Shown here: one piece after another, positions 1-6,850 of the stretch
Layout: each line of letters opens with the position of its first letter
Position numbering within the stretch: the stretch's first letter is position 1
Assembly: GCA_007571275.1 (NCBI GenBank)
Contig: RKRS01000210.1
Coordinates: 1-8,807 of the forward strand
Reading direction: 5' to 3'
DNA: 8,807 bases
DNA from: Dehalococcoidia bacterium
Lineage (GTDB): Bacteria > Chloroflexota > Dehalococcoidia > Bin125
Notes under the pieces: generated by a model
What the model saw: only the letters and a program-made list of their open reading frames with translations
Told to the model about the DNA's origin: nothing
Database searches by the model: none
Translations under genes and position numbers: made by a program

Positions 1-762
1 CAGGTAAAGCTGATCGGGCAGGCCGCCGAGCAGGGCGCCCAGATCACCTGTCTGCAGGAACTCGCGACGGGCCCGTACTTCTGCCAGGTCGAGGACAAGA
101 GCTGGTACAGCCTGGCTGAACCGGTACCCGACGGTCCGACCGTGCAGCGCATGCAGGAAGTGGCCAGAGAGACCGGGATGGTGCTGATCGTGCCGGTCTA
201 TGAAGAGGAGTCGCCCGGCTTCCTCTACAACTGTGCCGCAGTGATCGACTCAGACGGTACCTACCTGGGCAAGTATCGCAAGACCCACATTCCGCACTCG
301 GACAACTTCCTCGAGAAGTACTACTTCCGCCCCGGCAACCTCGGCTATCCCACCTTCGATACCAGCGTGGGCAGGATCGGCGTCTATATCTGCTACGACC
401 GCCATTTCCCCGAGGGCGCACGGGCGCTGGGTCTGAATGGCGCCGAGATCGTCTTCATCCCTTCGGCGACGGCCGGACACTCGCGAGTGCTATGGGATGT
501 CGAACAGCGCTTCCACGCCATCGCCAACGGATACTTCGTCGGCACCATCAACCGGGTCGGCACGTCGATCAAGCCGGATGTCCACTTCTACGGCCACAGC
601 TACTTCTGCAATCCCAGCGGCGAGGTCCTCGCCCAGGCCGACGACCAGGAGGCAGTGATCGTGACCGACCTCGACCTGGACCAGCTCTCCGAGACGCGCG
701 CCGAGTGGCCGTTCTACCGCGACCGGCGTCCAGACATGTACGCGCCACTGACCAAGCCCTAG
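1..762 (+). CDS. Beta-ureidopropionase-like amidohydrolase, nitrilase superfamily (5' partial)
   Basis: The reading frame is open from the first base, so the start is missing; 253 residues remain, and relatives run to about 280-300, so roughly 35-45 residues are lost. The nitrilase catalytic triad is visible in fragment numbering: Glu20 in LQELATGPYF, Lys94 in KYRKTHIP and Cys131 in YICYDRHFPE, with a further likely acidic residue at Glu105 before YYFRPGN. The later segment EQRFHAIANGYF followed by INRVG resembles beta-ureidopropionases and N-carbamoylputrescine amidases. Members of this cytoplasmic family hydrolyse N-carbamoyl amines to amine, CO2 and ammonia. The dihydropyrimidinase gene starts 35 nt downstream, so N-carbamoyl-beta-alanine (or a related N-carbamoyl amino acid) is the likely substrate. 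That assignment is inference from context; the superfamily call is firm. N-carbamoylputrescine amidase is the main alternative. Confidence 0.88.
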   Translation, partial: QVKLIGQAAEQGAQITCLQELATGPYFCQVEDKSWYSLAEPVPDGPTVQRMQEVARETGMVLIVPVYEEESPGFLYNCAAVIDSDGTYLGKYRKTHIPHSDNFLEKYYFRPGNLGYPTFDTSVGRIGVYICYDRHFPEGARALGLNGAEIVFIPSATAGHSRVLWDVEQRFHAIANGYFVGTINRVGTSIKPDVHFYGHSYFCNPSGEVLAQADDQEAVIVTDLDLDQLSETRAEWPFYRDRRPDMYAPLTKP

Positions 763-784
763 TCGTACCGATCAGTGATCAATG

Positions 785-793
785 AAGGAGGTG
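785..793 (+). promoter_or_regulatory. Strong Shine-Dalgarno site for the dihydropyrimidinase gene
   Basis: AAGGAGGTG is a nine-base match to the anti-Shine-Dalgarno end of 16S rRNA. It ends four bases before the GTG at 798 and its GGAGG core is six bases away. It decides the start: the ATG at 796 overlaps this GTG but is in another frame. It is the strongest ribosome binding site in the operon. Confidence 0.85.
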
Positions 794-797
794 TGAT

Positions 798-2234
798 GTG
801 GCATCCATCCTGATTGCAGGCGGAACCGTCACGACCGCGAGCGAGCAGTATGTCGCCGACGTCTTCGTCGACGATGGCGTGATCGTGCAAATCGGAGCCA
901 ATCTCGAAGTCGCCGCCGACACGGTCGTCTCGGCTGAGGGACAGTACGTCATCCCCGGCGGGATCGATGTGCACACTCACCTCGGCGAGACCGTGTTCCG
1001 CACGATCACGGCAGACAGCTGGGAATCGGGCACCGTCGCCGCCGCCTTCGGCGGCACGACCACGGTCGTCGACTTCGCCCGCCAAGAGCGCGACGGCATG
1101 TCGCCGATTGAGGCGATTGAACACCGACGCCGACAGGCCGAACCGCAGGCCGTGATCGATTACGGCTTCCATTTGATGGCGACCAACCTCTCTTCGCAGG
1201 AGTACCTGGAGGAACTGGCCGCGCTTCCCGGCGAGGGCGTGACCAGCTTCAAGCTGCTGATGGCCTATCCCGGCACCATGATGGTCGACGACCTGACCAT
1301 CTTCCGCGCGATGCAGGTCGCGGCCGACACCGGCGCGATCGTCACCCTGCACGCCGAGAACGGCCACGTGATCCAACAGATCACCGAACAATTCACCCAG
1401 CAGGGCAAGCTGCAGGAGCACATGCACATGCACGCCCACCCGCACCTCGTTGAGGGTGAGGCGACACATCGCGGCATCGCCATGGCGGAGATGGCTGGTT
1501 CGGCGGTCTACATCGTGCATCTCTCCAGTCGTACGGCGCTGGTTGAGGTGGAAGCGGCGAAGGCTCGGGGGCAAAACGTCTGGGCCGAGACCTGTCCGCA
1601 GTACCTGTTCGCCGCCTACGAGGACTACGAGAACGCCGGCTTCGAGGCGGCCAAATACATCTGCTCGCCGCCGATCCGCGAGCGCGCCAACCAGGACGAA
1701 CTCTGGCGGGGGATCGAAACCGGTGCGCTTTCGGTCATCGCCACCGATCACTGCACCTTCCGCATGCAGGACGACCTGGCCGAGCTGCCGCCGCAGAAGC
1801 CGATGGGCAAGGGTGACTTCCGTTACATCCCGAACGGGGTCCCGGGCGTCGAGAACCGGATGCACCTGATGTACGAGGGCGGCGTCAAAGGCGGCCGCTT
1901 CGACATGATGCGCTTCGTCGATCTCAACTGCACGATGCCGGCCAAACTCTTCGGCCTCTACCCGAGAAAGGGCGTCATCGGTATCGGCGCGGACGCGGAC
2001 ATCGTGGTCTGGGATCCCAATGCGAACTACACGATCGAGGCCGCCACACATCACATGCGCGTTGATTACAACCTCTACGAAGGGATGCAGGTCAGCGGCC
2101 GTCCGAGTACCGTGATCTCGCGCGGCGAGATCATCGTCAGGGGCGAGGAGTTTCTCGGCGAACTGGGGCGTGGACAGTACATTCGTCGATCAACACCGTA
2201 TGTGCTCGACCATCCCGAGAGCGTGACGGCCTGA
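798..2234 (+). CDS. hydA: Dihydropyrimidinase / D-hydantoinase
   Basis: 478 residues, a normal length for the cyclic amidohydrolase family (TIM barrel with a small beta-sandwich formed by both ends). It opens 5,6-dihydropyrimidines or hydantoins to N-carbamoyl amino acids. All binuclear metal ligands are visible: His59 and His61 (DVHTHLGE), the carboxylated lysine Lys152 (SFKLLMAYPG), His185 (TLHAENG), His241 (VHLSS) and Asp317 (IATDHCTF). Tyr157, five residues after the lysine, matches the conserved catalytic tyrosine, and Ser290 (ICSPPIR) and Asn346 (IPNGVPGVE) match the residues that hold the substrate ring backbone. GTG start, fixed by a strong ribosome binding site. The stop is one base before the aminotransferase ATG, so translation is probably coupled. 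Odd: an alternating-histidine stretch at residues 208-216. The family is certain; dihydrouracil versus hydantoin preference cannot be read here, but the neighbouring beta-ureidopropionase homologue favours dihydropyrimidines. Confidence 0.93.
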   Translation: MASILIAGGTVTTASEQYVADVFVDDGVIVQIGANLEVAADTVVSAEGQYVIPGGIDVHTHLGETVFRTITADSWESGTVAAAFGGTTTVVDFARQERDGMSPIEAIEHRRRQAEPQAVIDYGFHLMATNLSSQEYLEELAALPGEGVTSFKLLMAYPGTMMVDDLTIFRAMQVAADTGAIVTLHAENGHVIQQITEQFTQQGKLQEHMHMHAHPHLVEGEATHRGIAMAEMAGSAVYIVHLSSRTALVEVEAAKARGQNVWAETCPQYLFAAYEDYENAGFEAAKYICSPPIRERANQDELWRGIETGALSVIATDHCTFRMQDDLAELPPQKPMGKGDFRYIPNGVPGVENRMHLMYEGGVKGGRFDMMRFVDLNCTMPAKLFGLYPRKGVIGIGADADIVVWDPNANYTIEAATHHMRVDYNLYEGMQVSGRPSTVISRGEIIVRGEEFLGELGRGQYIRRSTPYVLDHPESVTA

Positions 2235-2235
2235 C

Positions 2236-3579
2236 ATGACCACCGACCAGGCCGTCACTGCTGCGAGCGCCCAGGAAATCCTCGATCTGTGCCGCGAGTA
2301 CACGCTGTATGAGTGGGGAACCCAGGAGCAGATCAATCCGATCCCGTTCGTCCGCGCCAAAGGCATCTACCTCTGGGATGCGGACGGGAAGCGCTATCTC
2401 GACTTCAACTCGCAGGCGATGTGCGTCAACATCGGACATGCGGATGATCGGGTTGTTCAGGCGATCGCCGAACAGGTCGCAGAGCTGCCGTACGTGGTAC
2501 CGGCCCATGCGACCGAGGCGCGGGGGCGATTGGGCCGCGAACTGGCGCGGATCTCGCCAAAGGGCCTGAACAAGTCCTACATCACGCTGGCCGGGGCCGA
2601 CGCGAATGAGGCGGCGGTGCGTATCGCTCGGCTTTACACCGGCCGACACAAGATTCTGACCCGCTACCGCTCCTATCACGGCAGCAGCCAGGGCGTGATG
2701 TACGCCTCGGGGGATTTCCGGCGCATGCCTGCCGAGGAGGGAATGACCGGCGTCGTCCGCATCCTCGATCCTTATCTGTATCGAAGCCCGCTGGCGGTCG
2801 ATCAGGAAGATTTCGTTCCCGCCTACATGCAGTACCTCGAAGACGTCATCCAACGCGAGGGCCCCGAGACGATCGCGGCCATCTTGCTGGAACCGATCAC
2901 GGGCACCAACGGGATCATCGTCCCGCCGGATGGCTGGTATCAGGGCATCCGAGAGCTATGCGATCGCTACGGCATCCTGTTGATCGACGATGAGGTAATG
3001 GCAGGATTCGGACGCACCGGCAAGTGGTTTGCCATTGAGCACGAAGGCGTCGTCCCGGACATGATGACGATGGCCAAGGGGCTGACCAGCGCGATCGTGC
3101 CGCTGGGCGCGGTGATGGTCAACGACTCGATCGCCGCCCACTTCGAGCACAACCCGCTAGGTCACGGGATCACCTACGGCAGCCACACGGTGGGCTGTGC
3201 CGCGGCATTGGCCACGCTCAGTGTCTACGAAGAGGATGGCTTGATCGAGAACGCCGTGCACATGGGCGAGATCATGCAAGCCGAGTACGCCGCGATGAAA
3301 ACGCGGCACCCCTCGATCGGCGAGGCTCGCGGCCGCGGGTTGTTCACCGTCCTCGAGTTGACTGCCGACCGCAGCACCAAGGAACCGCTGATGTCGACCA
3401 ATCCGGAGCTGACCGTTCAGGTTGATCAGTTCTTCCGCGACGAGGGCATGTTCGTCAACGTCCGCGGCGACTTCATCTTTGGCAATCCGCCGCTTTCAAT
3501 CAGCGAAGAGGAGCTGCGCTGGGCGCTGTCGATCGTCGACCGCGCGCTCGACATCACCGACGCGGCTGTGCGCTCATAG
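2236..3579 (+). CDS. Class III (omega) PLP aminotransferase, taurine/beta-alanine:pyruvate type
   Basis: 447 residues, the usual length for fold-type I class III aminotransferases. Lys281 in MTMAKGLTS is the PLP Schiff-base lysine; Asp252 in IDDEVMAGFGRTGKW contacts the pyridine nitrogen; Tyr147-His148-Gly149 (RSYHGS) stacks on the cofactor; Thr313 is the probable phosphate contact from the partner subunit. LAGADANEAAVRIAR and EPITGTNGIIVPPDGW look most like the taurine:pyruvate / beta-alanine aminotransferase branch. The ATG follows the dihydropyrimidinase stop by one base, which argues for stoichiometric co-translation. The expected role is transfer of the amino group of beta-alanine, or of 3-aminoisobutyrate from thymine, to pyruvate or 2-oxoglutarate, giving malonate or methylmalonate semialdehyde. 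Taurine or another omega-amine is an alternative. Class and cofactor residues are seen; substrate is inferred from family resemblance and operon context. Confidence 0.88.
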   Translation: MTTDQAVTAASAQEILDLCREYTLYEWGTQEQINPIPFVRAKGIYLWDADGKRYLDFNSQAMCVNIGHADDRVVQAIAEQVAELPYVVPAHATEARGRLGRELARISPKGLNKSYITLAGADANEAAVRIARLYTGRHKILTRYRSYHGSSQGVMYASGDFRRMPAEEGMTGVVRILDPYLYRSPLAVDQEDFVPAYMQYLEDVIQREGPETIAAILLEPITGTNGIIVPPDGWYQGIRELCDRYGILLIDDEVMAGFGRTGKWFAIEHEGVVPDMMTMAKGLTSAIVPLGAVMVNDSIAAHFEHNPLGHGITYGSHTVGCAAALATLSVYEEDGLIENAVHMGEIMQAEYAAMKTRHPSIGEARGRGLFTVLELTADRSTKEPLMSTNPELTVQVDQFFRDEGMFVNVRGDFIFGNPPLSISEEELRWALSIVDRALDITDAAVRS

Positions 3580-3631
3580 CGCGGTCGACGCGGCGCCAAC
3601 AGAGACCGACTCAAAGAAACGGATTTCCGTT

Positions 3632-4039
3632 GTGACTGATTACAAGAGCAGTGATCGCTACCAGCAGGGTGTGGAGCTGATGAACAGCATCAGCATGAAT
3701 CCCGCGGGAATGGACGCTATCGCCGAAGCCAACGGCGCCGTTGGGCCTGATGTAGCGCGAATGCTGGCTGAGTTCTGTTTTGGTGATGTCTGGACTCACG
3801 GCCCGCTCGATCTGCGCACCAAGCGAGTGATCACGCTGGCCACGATCTCGGCGCTGGGCCGCGAGCGGCAGTTGCGCGGGCACATCGCCGGCGCACTGGC
3901 ACAAGGATTCACGCGCGAGGAGGTCCAGAGCATCTTCGTGCATCAATTCGCCTACGGCGGATTCCCGATGGGTCTGTCGGGGCTACAGGTTGCTCAGGAG
4001 GTCTTCGCTGAGCTCGATGCCGAAGACGACGACGAATAG
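3632..4039 (+). CDS. Carboxymuconolactone decarboxylase (PcaC-like) family protein
   Basis: 135 residues from a GTG start, the normal length of single-domain CMD proteins. The pattern follows PcaC: SDRYQQG near the N-terminus, FGDVWTHGPLDLRTK at 50-64, an ALGRERQLRGHIAGAL helix with His84, then TREEVQSIFVHQFAYGGFP. The CxxC redox pair of AhpD-type members is absent, so it is not a peroxidase of that kind. The frame stays open upstream inside the aminotransferase gene, but the conserved SDRYQQG region starts just after the GTG at 3632, making that the best start; its ribosome binding site is weak (GGA eight bases upstream). No protocatechuate-pathway genes are nearby, so a true 4-carboxymuconolactone decarboxylase role is doubtful. 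A decarboxylase, isomerase or accessory role beside the LLM flavoprotein downstream is possible. Function is unassigned. Confidence 0.8.
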   Translation: MTDYKSSDRYQQGVELMNSISMNPAGMDAIAEANGAVGPDVARMLAEFCFGDVWTHGPLDLRTKRVITLATISALGRERQLRGHIAGALAQGFTREEVQSIFVHQFAYGGFPMGLSGLQVAQEVFAELDAEDDDE

Positions 4040-4073
4040 CTGACGCCAGCTGGCCTCGAATCAGGCAAAGCGG

Positions 4074-5096
4074 ATGAGAGTAGCAGACATGAAACTCGGA
4101 CTGATGTCGGGCATTGACCATCCACGGGACATCATCGACCAGGCTCAGTGGGCAGAGGAACACGGATTTGAGACGGTCTGGGTCGGCGAGGGCCGGCTGA
4201 CACGTAACGCCGTCGTGCACATGACGCTCGCCGCAGCCAACACCGATCGGATCACCATCGGCAGCGGCATTTTCCCGTTCCGGACCCGCAGCGTTGGCCT
4301 GCTGGGCATGACCGCCCGCACGCTCGACGACATGGCGCCGGGCCGAATCAAACTCGGACTGGGCGCATGGTGGGAACCGCTGGCTACGCGCAACGGCCTG
4401 CACACGGCCAAGCCGCGGACGGCGATGAAAGAGATCATCCTCGCGCTCCAGGACCTGCTGGACGGCAAATCCGTGACCTATCAAGGCGAATACGTCGACG
4501 TGGAGGACATCAAGTTCGATACTCCCGAGGACGACGACAACCCCTCGTATCCCGTGCCGATCTACATCGGCGCGGTCAGGCTGCGGATGATGGAGCTGGT
4601 CGGCGAAGTCGCTGACGGCGCGCTGATGGATTTCCTCGTCCCGCCCGAGTACACGGCGCTCTCGCTCGAACACATCAAGATCGGCGCTGACCGCGCCGGG
4701 CGCTCGATGGATGAGATCGACTGCCCACAGTTGCTTGGCGTCGCGATCGACGACGACGACCCACAGGCCGCAGTCGACGCCTGCAAGAAGTTCCTCACCC
4801 AGTACATCGGGCAACAGCCGCACATCACCGAGACCTGCGGCGCTACGCCGGAGCAGATCGTCGGAGTCAAGAGCGTGATGGGCTGGCCGGCAACCCAGGA
4901 GCAGATTGAAGAGGCGACGAAGTTCATTCCCGATGAGCTGGTCCGTAACGTCTGCTGCTGTGGCACGACGTCCGAAACCCTCGATCGAATTGAAGCATTT
5001 GTCGCCGCCGGTTGCAGCGAGCCGGTGCTCACGCCGCTCGCCAACTATCAGAGCACGGTCGAGAAGATCGCCAACGCTGTTCGGCAGCGCGACTGA
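4074..5096 (+). CDS. LLM-class flavin/F420-dependent oxidoreductase
   Basis: 340 residues with the luciferase-like (bacterial luciferase / F420-dependent Mer) TIM-barrel pattern: MKLGLMSGID as the first strand, AEEHGFETVWVGEG, TDRITIGSGIFPF (the probable site of the cofactor-facing loop), APGRIKLGLGAWWEPLATR, and PVPIYIGAVRLRMMELVGEVADG. The overall look is closer to F420-dependent methylenetetrahydromethanopterin reductase-like proteins than to the two-component monooxygenases, but FMN versus F420 cannot be decided by eye. Two starts are possible: ATG 4074, or ATG 4089 giving MKLGL at the very N-terminus with GAGAG eight bases upstream; the second fits the family better. Three consecutive cysteines (294-296, NVCCCGTT) and Cys314 lie near the C-terminus. 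It is co-transcribed with the ureide-degrading enzymes, so reduction or oxygenation of a pathway ring compound or intermediate is plausible but unproven. Confidence 0.85.
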   Translation: MRVADMKLGLMSGIDHPRDIIDQAQWAEEHGFETVWVGEGRLTRNAVVHMTLAAANTDRITIGSGIFPFRTRSVGLLGMTARTLDDMAPGRIKLGLGAWWEPLATRNGLHTAKPRTAMKEIILALQDLLDGKSVTYQGEYVDVEDIKFDTPEDDDNPSYPVPIYIGAVRLRMMELVGEVADGALMDFLVPPEYTALSLEHIKIGADRAGRSMDEIDCPQLLGVAIDDDDPQAAVDACKKFLTQYIGQQPHITETCGATPEQIVGVKSVMGWPATQEQIEEATKFIPDELVRNVCCCGTTSETLDRIEAFVAAGCSEPVLTPLANYQSTVEKIANAVRQRD

Positions 5097-5131
5097 GCTG
5101 GCCCTGGTGTGGAGAGTGAATTCGTCGATCG

Positions 5132-6007
5132 ATGAGCGCCAGCGCGAGCCCGGAGGTTTCTCCCCAGATCGCCGCATCTGATCGCTTCCTGACGGACGAA
5201 CGCGCGGAACGTCTTCGCTCGGCCTCGGCCAGGATCATCCTGATCCTCATCCTGGTTGCCATCTTCCTCGGCGGCTGGGAGTTTCTGAAATGGGCGACTG
5301 ATGCGCCGCGGACGACGCTGCCGCACTTCCATGAGGTCGTCAACTACCTGTTCAGCACCAACTCGCAGGGTGACAAAGTCTGGCTGGACACGGGCCGCAA
5401 TCTCCGATTGACATTCATCGAGGCGCTGACCGGCCTGGCCGTTGCCATCATCGCAGGATTTGCTGCCGGGACGTTGATGGCGCTCAGTCGATGGACCGGT
5501 CGCGGGATCATGCCGTTCGTGATCGGGGCTCAGACGGTGCCAATCGTCGCGATCGCTCCAGCGCTGGTGATCTGGCTCGGGACTGGCTGGGAGACCAAGG
5601 CGCTTATCGCCGGATTCCTCGCCTTCTTCCCCATCGCGGTCTCGACCGCCCGAGGCATCGGCGACGTCTCGCAGGACAGCCTCGATCTGATGGCATCCTA
5701 TGGCGCCTCGCGCACCGAGGTGTTCTTCAAGTTGCGATTGCCCAGCGCGCTGCCCTACATCTTCACTGGCCTGGAGGTAGCAGCGGCCTTCAGCGTGATC
5801 GGCGCGATCGTGGCCGAACTGCCGGTGGGCTCACAGGATGGGATCGGAGTCGTGATTCTGACATCGCAGCAGTACTTCAGCCTGCAACCGGAGTCGTTGT
5901 TCGCGGCCATCGGCGGGGCCTGCCTGTTGGGCGGAGCGATGGTGGCGATGGTTCGCCTCATTCAGATCGCCGTGCTGCGCGGCCACCGAGCCCAGGAACT
6001 GAGTTAG
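5132..6007 (+). CDS. ABC transporter permease, NitT/TauT (SsuC/TauC) family, first of two
   Basis: 291 residues forming a BPD-type inner-membrane permease. A polar N-terminus of about 33 residues is followed by about six membrane segments (roughly 34-50, 98-117, 126-150, 155-171, 208-229 and 257-282). The cytoplasmic EAA loop that docks on the ATPase is clear at about 187-212: MASYGASRTEVFFKLRLP then SALPY. The family imports small organic anions and nitrogen or sulfur compounds such as nitrate, taurine, sulfonates and thiamine-pyrimidine precursors. The start is the only ordinary one after the in-frame stop at 5117; a GGAGAG at 5111-5116 lies 15 bases away, rather far, so initiation may be weak or coupled. 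The gene belongs to the same operon as the catabolic enzymes, so the cargo is probably their substrate. Confidence 0.9.
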   Translation: MSASASPEVSPQIAASDRFLTDERAERLRSASARIILILILVAIFLGGWEFLKWATDAPRTTLPHFHEVVNYLFSTNSQGDKVWLDTGRNLRLTFIEALTGLAVAIIAGFAAGTLMALSRWTGRGIMPFVIGAQTVPIVAIAPALVIWLGTGWETKALIAGFLAFFPIAVSTARGIGDVSQDSLDLMASYGASRTEVFFKLRLPSALPYIFTGLEVAAAFSVIGAIVAELPVGSQDGIGVVILTSQQYFSLQPESLFAAIGGACLLGGAMVAMVRLIQIAVLRGHRAQELS

Positions 6008-6008
6008 T

Positions 6009-6013
6009 GGAGG
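6009..6013 (+). promoter_or_regulatory. Shine-Dalgarno site for the ABC ATPase gene
   Basis: GGAGG lies six bases before the ATG at 6020, right after the stop of the first permease. The other upstream ATG choices lack such a site, so it confirms the ATPase start. Confidence 0.75.
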
Positions 6014-6019
6014 CATTCC

Positions 6020-6850
6020 ATGACGACAACGGATAACGCATCGGAAACGGTCGCAATCGGGACCCAGATCGCGATCTCGTTCGAGGGCGTGCGCAAGGAA
6101 TTCGGCAGCGGCGTCAATGCCACGCTCGCCATCGAGTCGGTGGATCTCGACATCGCCGAGCGTGAGTTCGTCTCGCTCATCGGTCCTTCGGGCTGCGGCA
6201 AGTCGACCTTGCTGCGGCTCGCCGCAGATCTGATCGAGCCGAGCGGCGGCTCGGTCGTAGTCAATGGTAAGTCGCCCCGCCAGGCGCGACTTGACCGCGA
6301 CTACGGCTTCATCTTTCAGGCGCCCACACTGTTCGATTGGCGAACGGTCTGGAAGAACGTCGCCTTACCTCTGGAGATCATGAAGATCTCCGGCATGTCC
6401 AAAGAGAAGAAGGATGAAGAGATTGAGCGGCTGCTGGACATGGTCGCACTGAACGGATTCGAAAGTCACCATCCCTATCAGCTCTCCGGCGGCATGCAAC
6501 AGCGCGTCTCGCTGGCACGCGCGCTCGTCTTCCGACCATCCATCCTGTTGATGGACGAACCATTCGGGGCGCTCGACGAGATCACGCGCGACCGGATGAA
6601 CCTCGAGCTGCATCGCATCTGGGCGGAAACGAACACCACGATTCTCTTTGTCACACACAGCATTCCCGAGGCGGTGCTGTTGTCCGGCCGAGTCGTGGTC
6701 ATGACCGCCCGTCCCGGACGTGTGCAGGAAATCATCCCGATTGATCTGCCATATCCCAGGACGACTGAGGTAGAGGAGTCGACTCGCTACTACGAGTTGG
6801 TCACTCAAGTCCGCGAGTCGCTGAGCAAGGCGATGGTTGGCGGCTTGTGA
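6020..6850 (+). CDS. ABC transporter ATP-binding protein, NitT/TauT (SsuB/TauB) family
   Basis: 276 residues with every ABC ATPase motif: Walker A GPSGCGKST (55-63), Q-loop Gln100 in FIFQAPTLFDW, signature LSGGMQQRVSLARAL (155-169), Walker B ILLMDEP with the catalytic Glu180, D-loop GALDE (183-187) and H-loop His213 in VTHSIPEAV. The APTLFDWRTVWKNV segment is typical of the nitrate/sulfonate/taurine importers. It sits on the cytoplasmic side and powers the two flanking permeases. The last four bases (GTGA) overlap the start of the second permease, a classic translational coupling. A C-terminal tail after about residue 245 has no recognised regulatory domain. No catalytic residue is missing. 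Confidence 0.95.
   Translation: MTTTDNASETVAIGTQIAISFEGVRKEFGSGVNATLAIESVDLDIAEREFVSLIGPSGCGKSTLLRLAADLIEPSGGSVVVNGKSPRQARLDRDYGFIFQAPTLFDWRTVWKNVALPLEIMKISGMSKEKKDEEIERLLDMVALNGFESHHPYQLSGGMQQRVSLARALVFRPSILLMDEPFGALDEITRDRMNLELHRIWAETNTTILFVTHSIPEAVLLSGRVVVMTARPGRVQEIIPIDLPYPRTTEVEESTRYYELVTQVRESLSKAMVGGL

Noticed and set aside
770..780. GATCA-G-TGATC near-palindrome between the amidohydrolase and dihydropyrimidinase genes
   Set aside because: Five-base arms only, made of common GATC words; no second copy supports an operator.
759..2054. 431-codon open frame on the (-) strand across the dihydropyrimidinase gene
   Set aside because: It mirrors a high-GC gene whose third positions suppress stops on the other strand. 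It has no recognisable domain or ribosome binding site, and the (+) strand protein has all the family's catalytic residues.
4045..4054. GCCAGCTGGC perfect palindrome between the CMD and LLM genes
   Set aside because: Ten bases without a loop in GC-rich DNA is easily chance; there is no promoter-like context and it lies within a tight operon.
3909..5177. 422-codon open frame on the (-) strand across the LLM oxidoreductase
   Set aside because: Antisense shadow of a clear LLM-family gene; arginine- and aspartate-rich composition with no motif.
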